DNA of 64,000 nucleotides from Tubiluchus corallicola (taxonomy: Eukaryota > Priapulida > Priapulimorpha > Priapulimorphida > Tubiluchidae): assembly GCA_030141605.1 (NCBI GenBank), contig JAQGDQ010000107.1:183501-247500 (forward strand). The letters run 5' to 3'. Of this stretch, positions 29,565 to 44,462 are shown one piece after another (positions within the stretch are counted from its first letter, which is position 1; each line of letters begins with the position of its first letter). A program made the translations under genes and the position numbers. The notes under the pieces were generated by a model. It did no database searches. It saw only the letters and a list, made by a program, of their open reading frames with translations, and had not been told where the DNA came from.

Positions 29565-29928
29565 GTAAGCAAATACACACGAGCAAGGGAGGCTTGCTTT
29601 TGAAATCTGGTCTTATTAATCAGTAAGTGTTTAATATAATGAATAAGGAATAAGTCAGTCATGTTTGCTCTTTACCAACGATTAAATAAGTAAGAAAATT
29701 AGTTTGGTGACTGTCTTTTGGGAGACGATGCATGGTGGTTTAATGAATCAATTATTGATGTTATATTAAAGACGACGAAATCTCTAACAAACATGCAAAG
29801 ATTTTTAAAGCTAGTATAACACAGTACAGTATAAAACCTAATGCTGCTTAGTGAGCATTTTCTAGTTGAAACAGCCGTGAATCAGCTGAGTTCTCAAAAC
29901 TCATTAATTGTCTTTAACAGTACCAGAT

Positions 29929-30205
29929 GGGCTGCAGCCCAGCGGCCTTCGCCAGCTGAGGGGCCTTCAGAAATTAAGTGAAAGTAAATTACTGTGAAAA
30001 GTTACTAGAGCATGGGCTTTATGGGCTGCATCCCAGGGGCCTTTGCCAGTTGAGGGGCCTCCAGAGATTCTGAAAGTAAATTACTGTGAAAAGTTACTAG
30101 AGCATGGGCTTTATGGGCTGCAGCCCAGGGGCCTTTGCCAGTTGAGGGGCCTCCAGAAATTAAGTGAAAGTAAATTACTGTGAAAAGTTGCTAGAGAATG
30201 CATTA
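29929..30205 (+). repeat. three tandem copies of a 92-94-bp unit
   Basis: Units start at 29929, 30023 and 30115, each opening with GGGCTGCA(G/T)CCCAG and containing a TGAGGGGCCT core followed by AAGTAAATTACTGTGAAAAG. They lie in the intron of receptor B. The GGGGCCT phrase recurs at 30540-30560 near an hAT-like end, so the block may be internal to a decayed DNA transposon. Confidence 0.85.
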
Positions 30206-30539
30206 ATATACTGTGTAATAATACACTGAAATTGTTTTCTTGTTCATTATTTGAACTCATTGATACTGCCAAATACACTAGCAATCTGATTACAATGACA
30301 CAATTTTAGAGGAATTGAGGTCACCTCCTGTGACAAAATTACAATTTATTGTAATTCGTATGTATTCCATGTTTTAATTTTGTAAATATCAGAATATTTC
30401 TTCTCTTTTTGTTGTGTTAAACTTTCACCCATCTACGTGGGCCTAATGTTGGCATTATTTTGTAGAATTTGAATAAGCTGATTTGAAGAATCCAACATTC
30501 ACGCTTTTTTTAATTGTCACTGGGGCCGGAGCCTCATGT

Positions 30540-30586
30540 ATCTGTAACCCAGGGGCCTACAAAATTAAAATCCGGCCCTGGTCTTG
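30540..30586 (+). mobile_element. probable hAT-type transposon end
   Basis: The sequence ends AAAATCCGGCCCTGG, which reads as CCAGGGCCGGATTTT on the other strand. A terminus starting CAGGGCCGG is typical of many hAT elements. A matching left end was not found with confidence; the 93-bp repeats at 29.93 kb may be part of the same element. A similar end (AATCCGGTCCTGGG) is seen at 36.83 kb. Confidence 0.35.
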
Positions 30587-30658
30587 AAAAGGATTTCTCA
30601 CTAGAGACACCTGTTGGCAATTATTGTATTGCAAAAATAATGAGATTTATATTTCCAG

Positions 30659-31358
30659 ATACATTTCTATTGTTTATCCGATGAAGTATGAGATGACGAC
30701 GAAGGCAGCGGGACGATTCATTGCTGTTATATGGATATATTCCTGCCTGACCTTCATTCCTTGGTTGCTGTATTACGATGCCGTAGATATAATATTCAAG
30801 GGTCAATTACTGTCAGTTTGTGGCGAATTCGGATGGCACGATCCCGCTGCAGCAAAATGGTACTTCTTGTGCGTTGTAGCTTTGCAGTGCTACATTGTTC
30901 CCTTAGCTGTCATAAGTGTTTGCTATTTCTTGATATTTCTGCACGTCTTACGACGTCCCGTGATTGGTGAAACACGTGACTTGGAAACGCTGGTTCGAAA
31001 ACAGAAGCTCAAACTTGCAAAAATGGTCCTAGTCGTTGTGATGGTGTTCGCCTTCAGTTGGCTGCCACTGTACTTGACGTTTGCGTTTGTTTATTTTGGA
31101 GTTGTCTCCGATAACAATGCGCAGCTGGCACTGCTCATACCCATATGCCAATGGATATCCACGTCGAATAGTGGGATTGATCCGGTCCTGTACGGATTTC
31201 TGAACCGGAAGTTCCGGTTGGGTTTCATTGCTGTCCTGAAAAGCAGGAGCTGCTGCGGCGAATTGCGATATCCACACGACAGGAACACTAAATACTACAA
31301 TGGCAGATTAACCAATAGCACTCAGGTATTGTTAGTCTTAAAATATGCTGTTATTTAA
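30659..31358 (+). CDS. NPFF/SIFamide-receptor-like GPCR B, TM4-TM7 and tail
   Basis: The exon starts after ATTTCCAG, restores ERYISIVYPMKY, and gives TM4 (IAVIWIYSCLTFIPWLLYY), the loop-2 Cys (LLSVCGEF), TM5 with CYIVPLA, the third loop VRKQKLKLAKM, TM6 FAFSWLPLY and TM7 ending NSGIDPVLYGF. TM7 therefore has DPxxY where receptor A has NPxxY. Helix 8 is NRKFRLGF, followed by a Cys pair (SRSCCGEL). The frame stops at 31356-31358, but a CAG|GTATTG donor at 31325-31326 lies just before a hydrophobic end that looks intronic, so the true tail may continue in a further exon. Receptor A is the closest relative in the window. Confidence 0.9.
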
Positions 31359-31450
31359 TGCATAAGAACTAGGGAAAAATTGAGGAGAGCAATACCCGCT
31401 GTGAACTGCGCTGTTAACTTTGCACGATTAGCACTGCCATCACAGCAGTG

Positions 31451-31500
<50 letters not shown>

Positions 31501-31520
31501 CTTTATTGCATAAGTTCTAC
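31451..31520 (-). repeat. TA array at a retroelement 3' end
   Basis: About 47 bp of (TA)n is followed on the right by AAATCTTTATTGCATAAG. On the - strand this reads as a polyadenylation-like AATAAAGATTT running into the repeat, as at 6.1 and 22.55 kb. The element body would lie to the right, to about 31800, without coding remnants. Confidence 0.5.
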
Positions 31521-32083
31521 ACATTTACAGGTGTGATAAAATACGTGAAAATACTATATGTGTAACCACTCAATGCCTGTTGTAGGCAATAGTGTTAAAC
31601 TACTATTACAAGAGTTAATTTTTTAAATTGTGAATAAAAGACATAAAATTTACATAGGTAAAATTAAAATTCAATTACAAAATATAACTTCTCAACGCAT
31701 ACGCACAAAAAAATTAAAAATTACTTTTAACATAATATGCATTTATTATACTAAATCTACTGATGCAAAAATCTACAGGCAGTACAGCTTTTGGTTGGTC
31801 GGTATTCTGATGACTAAGGTTACCTCCGTAACTTACTAATTATTATGCTTGTCTTTACATTTATTTTTGAGTTGACTTGCGCATGCGTGCACTCAAATCT
31901 AACAAACTGATGAATACTAATTTCATTGGCAGCACCTGTATGGAAGGAAAAACATGTGCCACATTTTTTACAAATGATGGAAACCTGTCTAATATCTTGT
32001 CTTTTGGCGTTTGCTAATTAGGTCAACCTGCTAGTTACCTTTTTCATCGTCCAGTGTATTTTTTTTATTCTGAAAAATCTCTC

Positions 32084-32152
32084 TGTGGCGTAATGGTTAG
32101 CAACCCGGATTGTAGGTTATGAGTTCGAATCCCGATGAAGGGATAATTTATA
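32084..32152 (+). mobile_element. tRNA-like sequence / SINE head
   Basis: A box TGGCGTAATGGTTAG and B box GAGTTCGAATCCC are well spaced (about 30 bp). The acceptor arm (CTCTGTG/..AAGGGA) and anticodon arm do not pair properly, so it is a tRNA pseudogene or SINE head rather than a functional tRNA. Confidence 0.5.
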
Positions 32153-32262
32153 CCAGCTTTCGGGCGTTCATAGAATTGATCTTGTACTATGTGGTACAAT
32201 GTAGACTTTAATTCCTCATTCATATACAACTAGTAGCATACGTGCCGTCAAGTAGGTCAAGT

Positions 32263-32334
32263 GCCTTTGTGGTGTAGCGGCTAGTATAGCTGCCTGGACA
32301 GCATAAGTCCTAGGTTCGAGTCCTAGCGGTGGTT
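32263..32334 (+). mobile_element. second tRNA-like sequence / SINE head
   Basis: A box TGGTGTAGCGGCTAG and a perfect B box GGTTCGAGTCC, with a perfect 5-bp T stem (CTAGG/CCTAG) and a 4-bp anticodon stem (GCTG/CAGC) over a 6-nt loop. The acceptor stem has mismatches and wobble pairs. It is close to tRNA shape but the loop is one base short, so it is more likely a young tRNA-derived element or recent pseudogene. Confidence 0.5.
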
Positions 32335-32924
32335 TGAAATTTTTCACACTTTTTAATATAATATTCTTTCGTGCGTTCAAATGATTATTATAAATTGTTG
32401 TGACTGGACGGGATCTTGCTTATTATCGAAGACAGCCCTCTAAGATGGACGCGATTGTACCTCTCTTCAGCAGGGAAAAGAGCCGGGGAAATATAGCAGA
32501 AGAAGCCGCAGAACCAATTTTCATATTGATTATCCATTCATTTACTGCTCAGGATCAGCTGTTGCTTAACTTCGGGCGCTCGATCAGCTAATTGCCTTCG
32601 CTTGCTTTTTTTACTAAATTATCTAGATGACTAGTTTAGTACTACCATTTATAGACGAAAAATTTTAATCGGAAGAAAGCTTTTTCTTAAAAAGTATTTA
32701 TGAAAGTTTAAGTGAAGCGGTGCCAAATGTCAGAATATCCAGGGAGATGTAAAAGCGCTTCCTCAATTTCACCAGCAGTTTGGCCCGCCTCTGCCCTAGT
32801 TTTCAAATGGTGCAACCAGGACTCTAAGTTTGGTTCTTGACTCGTTTGGCTGAATTCCTTCCATTAGTTCCATGTGTGCTAAGCGTGTGGTGCACATTGA
32901 TTTCCTTGAAACAGCAAAAAATGT
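32335..32924. other. no gene seen
   Basis: No coding, RNA or repeat feature was recognised between the tRNA-like pair and the foldback element. Confidence 0.4.
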
Positions 32925-33925
32925 TGAAGGGGAAGAAAAAACATTTTTAAAGAATGTTCACAAAAACTTTCCACACAAACTTATATTACTTAGCTATACG
33001 CTTACCTGCTTGAGGGACTTATGTAACTAGAAAAGAAATTTTTTAGCAATTTAAAATGTTTGCTCCAACTGGTAAATCGTCAGTGTTTCACCAGCCCAGT
33101 ATGCACCACTAAGTTATCAAAAACGTATTTTTAATTTTATTGGTAATGTAAAGTAATTAAGTCTTTTGTTTAGTAACAGAAGAGTGCGCTGCGAATTCTC
33201 TGATGGTTTTTTCAAACTTCACACAATGTCACCTAAAGTTGTTTCAAACAATCTACCGTCAAAATGGCTGCGCCTAACAGTCATCGCGGGAGTTTAAATT
33301 TACATGTTTTATACAGTATTATTGCTAATATAACATCTGTGTGCAATAAGGCAGTATAGGCTGCAAAACATTGTCTACCGAAAGAACTTAATCAAGCGGT
33401 GTGGTGCTTAAAGCACAAGAGAACCCTTCATAAACATAAAGCTTGAAAAATTCGTTTTGAAATTTTGTTTCGCTTACATGCTGCCTTTTTGCATGCAGGA
33501 CTTCAATCGGCAGTCACGCTGTATAAAACCTGTAAATTTAAACTCCCGCGATGACCGTTAGACGCAGCCATTTTCACGACAGGTCATTTGAAACAAGTTT
33601 AGATAACATTTTGTAAAGTTTGAAAAAATAATCAGAGCATTCGTAGCGCGCAAGTCACTAACTAAATAAAATTTAAAATTACTATGTCTTGTCAATAAGA
33701 TTAAAAATACGTTTTTTTGTTAGTGAGTGGTGCACCCTGTAGGGTGAGTCAGCTACATTTTACCAATTGGTGAAAACATTTTAAATAATTAATAATTTTC
33801 TTTTCTAGTTACATAAATCTCTCTAGCAGGTAAGCGAAAATCTAAGTAATATAGATTTGCACGGAAAGTCTTTTGAGATATAATTTAACATTGCCTTTTC
33901 TTCCCTTGATTTACGTTTGGTGCAT
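32925..33925. repeat. foldback element with about 400-bp inverted arms (full copy)
   Basis: The left arm (about 32930-33360) and right arm (about 33490-33920) are diverged reverse complements. GGGGAAGAAAAAACA faces GCCTTTTCTTCCC, ACTTTCC faces GGAAAGT, GTAACTAGAAAAG faces CTTTTCTAGTTAC, AAAAACGTATTTTTAAT faces ATTAAAAATACGTTTTT, and CGCGGGAGTTTAAATTTAC faces GTAAATTTAAACTCCCGCG. The loop is about 130 bp. There is no ORF. This is a non-autonomous foldback or MITE-like family with partial copies at 10.8 and 28.7 kb; target-site duplications were not resolved. Confidence 0.8.
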
Positions 33926-36327
33926 GACGTCATGTAATGGCGACTTCGGAATAGTATTGCGGGAAATTTAAAATGAAAACAAATCAAAATTACTTTCAGT
34001 GCGAGTAAGATATAGGCATAAAATTGCTATAAAGTAATATAATTTTTTAAGGCGATTTTTCTGAAACCTGCTTCAGGTACACCTTTTCTTGTCCTTTAAA
34101 ACGTAAGAAAAACATTTACTTAAGTAAAGATAGGAAAATTCGTGTTATTAACTTATTGTTAAAAATTGTTGTTATTAACTCGTTATTTTTTAACTAACGG
34201 TTCTTGACTGTTGCTAAATAACTAACTCGTGTGCGTATTTATTTTATTTATTATAGGTGTGTTCTACAGGTACTTTTGTAGCACGTTCACCAGGTCACAT
34301 GTCTGAAACAAGCTTCAGTGTTTCGAAAAAAATTGAAGGTTTCGTATGGGAATGTTTTTATTTTTGTGTAGCAATAATAACGCAATTCAGTGCTAATTAA
34401 TGTCCTTCTTGCATGCACTGAAAAGTAATTAGAGCTAAGATAAAACTATGTAAATAACAGAGAGTAATTATCACTAATCAAATTAACAATTTGATAGGAA
34501 GGAAAATTTGAAAAGATTTAAAACCGATACTGTATCACAGCTCAATCATGCGGTTATGAGACTATTTGTTTTTGACCTGAAGGCCCATAGTTCGATCGTT
34601 GGTAGAGAGAATTTTTATGCGTTTTTTCTGGTTTTAATGCTTTAAGTTTTTTTGTTTTTTCAACTTTAAACGCGAGAATACGTTTTAGTAAAAGCGCTAC
34701 ACAAAAGTGTGGGTGAAGCCTGTGCAAAAGTAAAATTTGCTTTTTGGATTCAAATTTTCTTCAAAAATAAAATTTGGATTCAATTTTTTTCAAAATCAGC
34801 ATGATATTATAAAAGCATGTCTGACGAGCACAAAAACGCAAATGCCTACTTTTATAAATTTCAATTAAATTGAACGAATAGATTATAGAAGGAACTTTTA
34901 CGGCCATTCCAAAAACACTTATTGTTGCATTAATTATTACAAACTAGAGTTTAGAAAACAAAATTTAGTTTAACAGATTATTTTTGGCAATTTGAAAATG
35001 GCGTATCAGGAATGTGTAATTTTTAAAAATAATAATTTAAGTTTTATAAAACATAATTTTGTTTCTTTTGTGTTTAGCAAAAAAGGACAGTGGTGAAGTT
35101 CATGTGCCTGACGTGGATAATAGAGGAAACATTGGGAGGAAGTACAGTTTTCCGATTGAACAATAGCCGTAAAGACAATGACAAGCAAGATTGGAATTTT
35201 TGCGATGCCAAGTTGTGATTTCTGCACTTCACATAGACCACGTGGCGCATCTTCTTTCATTCCAGTCATAATTATTAATTTTGTATCACAATGTTACGTT
35301 TTAGTGTGGCAAACTACAAAAAATATATTAGTTTTAACACTGTTTTTCCTGTAATAAATTTTATTTTGCACAATATATTCAATTGTGAATCAGCGACAAT
35401 TAAACGTATTCATTTGTTACATTTTAAAGATGGCGAAAATTGATTCTTAGTTTCGTCAAAATCTGATTTAGCTTGTTGCAATCAATATTATTCGGCTGGT
35501 GAGAAATATTTTCGTATTAGTTGCAAAGACGTAAATCTAAATTAAAAGACGTAGAACGTAATCGTGAAAGAAGGCTTAGTGACCTTTTTGACATTCTACG
35601 TCATCCAACAAAACCCATTGTCTGCCTGAAAAGCAAAAATTAAAAATTCAAGTAATTTATTAAACTTACCTAAAAGGGAATTACATTTACTAAATAAATA
35701 AATAAATAAATAAATAAAAATAATTCAGAATAGTACGAGTATGTAATACTAGCCAGAAAGGTGATATTAGTTTATAGCTACATGCGACCCATAAAATTAG
35801 GTATTCGAGTGGAAATATATGAGCTCAAATGAATCTTCATTAATAAATTCTGCTTTCAAACAACTACGATTTCAATTTCTGCATGTTTACCATAATTTAA
35901 AAACGTGATGGCCAGTTTTACGTGTGTCTAGGCTAAGGTTGTTTTGTGTTCGCCTCCCTCGACCCTCCCAGCCACGTTAAATTGTTAAGCTTAATCCACT
36001 TGGACGCTGGCGAACAAAACCTGAACGCCCGTTCATGTGGAACTTCTAAATTGCCTGAAGATCTCATTTGTGGAAAGTACAGCACGCTAACATGTCTACT
36101 GTTGACGCTTTTTTCGGTCGTTAAAAGGCGTAACCCACACGTGACAATATCTAAGGTGACGCTATATATTTTATTGAAGACATGGAAATAAGCTTTACCA
36201 CAATGGGACAAATGATGTGCAAACAAGAAAGTTCCTTGCGCTTATTAACAACAATATTTGTACAATAACCTTCAGCTGCTGCAAATTTTATAACGCAGTT
36301 TATTCATCAAGATAAAAACGGGTTATT
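33926..36327. other. mostly non-coding, one weak - strand frame
   Basis: AT-rich sequence with a short (AAAT)n run at 35693-35718. Apart from the weak frame at 35006-35269 (listed separately) nothing coding was recognised. Confidence 0.4.
35006..35269 (-). CDS. possible small secreted protein or first exon, unrecognised
   Basis: An ATG-started - strand frame of 87 codons. Residues about 24-37 (AKIPILLVIVFTAIVQS) are a good hydrophobic core with a plausible signal-peptidase site before ENCTSSQC, and three more Cys follow within 40 residues. The last 25 residues are AT-rich-coded and look like read-through into intron. There is no partner exon, no family match and no strong donor site. It may be a first exon or a chance frame. 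Confidence 0.18.
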   Translation of the reverse strand: MTGMKEDAPRGLCEVQKSQLGIAKIPILLVIVFTAIVQSENCTSSQCFLYYPRQAHELHHCPFLLNTKETKLCFIKLKLLFLKITHS

Positions 36328-42473
<6,146 letters not shown>

Positions 42474-42502
<29 letters not shown>

Positions 42503-43185
42503 CAATGTATGCGCTGTGAGTGATTCAAATAATCAATAGTACCTCACCGTAACAGGGGAAAGTTTTAGCAATGTATGCGCTGTGAGTGATTCAAATGTTC
42601 AACAGTACCTCACCGTGACAGGGGAAAGTTTTAGCAATGTATGCGCTGTGAGTGATTCAAATGTTCAACAGTACCTCACCGTGACAGGGGAAAGTTTTAG
42701 CAATGTATATGCTGTGAGTGATTAAAATGTTCAACAGTACCTCACTGTGACAGTCAAAAGTTTTAGCAATGTATTCGCTGTGAGTAATTCAATTGTTGAA
42801 CAGTACCTCACCGTGACAGGGGAAAGTTTTAGCAATGTATATGCTGTGAGTGATTCAAATGTTCAACAGTACCTCACCGTGACAGGGGAAAGTTTTAGCA
42901 ATGTATGCACTGTGAGTGAGTCAAATGTTCAACAGAACCTCACCGAGACAGGGGAAAGTTTTAGCAATGTATGCGCTGTGAGTGATTCAAATGTTCAACA
43001 GTACCTCACCGTGTCAAGCAAAAGTTTTAGCAATATATACGCTCTGAGTAATTCAAATGTCACTTTGAACAGTACATCACCGTGTCAAGCAAAAGTTTTA
43101 GCAATATATACGTGCTGAGTAATTCAAATGTCACTTTTTTGCACCTTTCCGTGACAGGCAAACACTTTAGCAATAGCTACACCAA
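42474..43185 (+). repeat. 66-bp minisatellite, about 11 units
   Basis: Units share AAAGTTTTAGCAATGTATGC, a CTGTGAGTGATTCAAATGTT stretch and ACCTCACCGTGACAGG. Ten copies of AAAGTTTTAG plus one degenerate final copy can be counted. The founder overlaps the last codons of the PPxY gene, and the repeated TAG inside AAGTTTTAG is that gene's stop. Units are mostly 66 bp (22 codons), so one other frame (42747-43118) stays open as a 22-residue repeat with SFSNV and VSDSNVQQYLTV blocks. I read this as 3' UTR repeat expansion, not as a gene. Confidence 0.9.
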
Positions 43186-44231
43186 TGTTTTTTACCAGCG
43201 AGCATTCGTCAGGAAACATGTTAACTTTCATAGAGAAAAAGAAATTATGTTTAATTTATCGCAAAATATTATGGCAACATTAAGTATACACAAAATATAA
43301 TGTATAATCTTTCTTAATGTAAAATGATACTACAATATGGTTACATCTAAATAGAATTACTAAAGTTTAATAACATAATATCATGATACCAAACTGAACT
43401 CAAAATTAACTAAATTATTGTTGGTGCTGCCAGTAAAATGAAGAAATTAATCACCGTTCGTCATTGTCTTCATCGTCTTCATCACCATAATCTCAGTCAT
43501 CATCACTGTCTCTCTCACCATCACTATCACAGTCGTGTCATCATCATCGCCAGTGCCATAATACATGCCATCATGTCATCACCATTATTATTATCATCGT
43601 CATCAGCAGCACCAGTAACAGAAGCAGCAACATTATGACTAGCAGGTAAACTGTTATTATTAACATCATTTATTTTCGAACACACGTGTACAGTCAAGTT
43701 ACATAAGTGATTCAATTAAAAGAAGTTAGTAGACTATTAGCAAAAGTATATTAAATATATTAAAAACTGACAACAACAAAAAAGTAGTGAAGTTATTTTC
43801 ATACAAGAAGACAAAGCAATTAATTTAAAAAGATCCCCACATATTCTAACGTTTCTCTCAATTGATACTTTGATAAAAATTAAGATTTGTATTTTCTATA
43901 CAACTTATGCAGTCTTTAGTTAAGTTTATTATCGTTAGCTGCCTTTCATAATCTTACGAGATAATACATGAAAATGTACATCTTTCAGGGTACATTATTT
44001 TTATAACAGTTTTATACAAGTTGAAAAACATTATTGAGTTTACGGCATTTAACGTATGTTTGGTTACAAATTTAATTGTCGAGGTTCTACTATTTTTACA
44101 TGCTACATGGAATTTCATAAAACCGTTTTGCAAAGTGCTTTCTCGGTTGCACGGTACCAGCAATGTGGGGCATAATGTAAGGATGAGCTGTGTACGGCAG
44201 TTTCCATAATAAAATGTAAAACGAAATGGAA
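43186..44231. other. gap between two convergent genes
   Basis: AT-rich sequence between the PPxY gene (+) and the Ly6 gene (-), with a short ATC-rich stretch at 43440-43600. It should hold the 3' UTRs and polyadenylation sites of both genes, but no site could be assigned with confidence. Confidence 0.45.
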
Positions 44232-44462
44232 TTAAATTAAATATTCATAATATAACAACATCAGCAGCACTGCTGTTATCGTAGTTCTGGACGGCAACAT
44301 CAGTAAGGCAAAATTGTCCACGTTGCAAAGAGTTGAATTACAACAGGAAATGCATGATTTTATTGTCACTCCATAACCACTCAGCTCACAGCCAGGTTCA
44401 CATTCTTTAGCACATCTCCGCAGGAGGAGAACAAGAACCCCATTCACTTCTCTTCTCTCCGT
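44232..44462 (-). CDS. Ly6 gene exon 3: second half of domain and GPI signal
   Basis: Begins after TTTTTGTAG in phase 0 with TERREVNGVLVL, then RRCAKECEPGC, GYGVTIKSC, the CCNSTLCN signature, and a hydrophobic tail up to TAA. The signature plus a tail that ends without charged residues are the main evidence for a GPI-anchored Ly6 protein. Confidence 0.9.
   Translation of the reverse strand, partial: TERREVNGVLVLLLRRCAKECEPGCELSGYGVTIKSCISCCNSTLCNVDNFALLMLPSRTTITAVLLMLLYYEYLI

Noticed and set aside
32263-32334. A functional tRNA gene
   Set aside because: The acceptor stem is mismatched and the anticodon loop has six bases; only the gene at 51005 folds correctly.
42747-43300. A repeat protein gene with 22-residue units
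   Set aside because: The unit arises from the end of the neighbouring gene and its 3' UTR; no splice site or start context supports translation. Kept only as a finding about the minisatellite.
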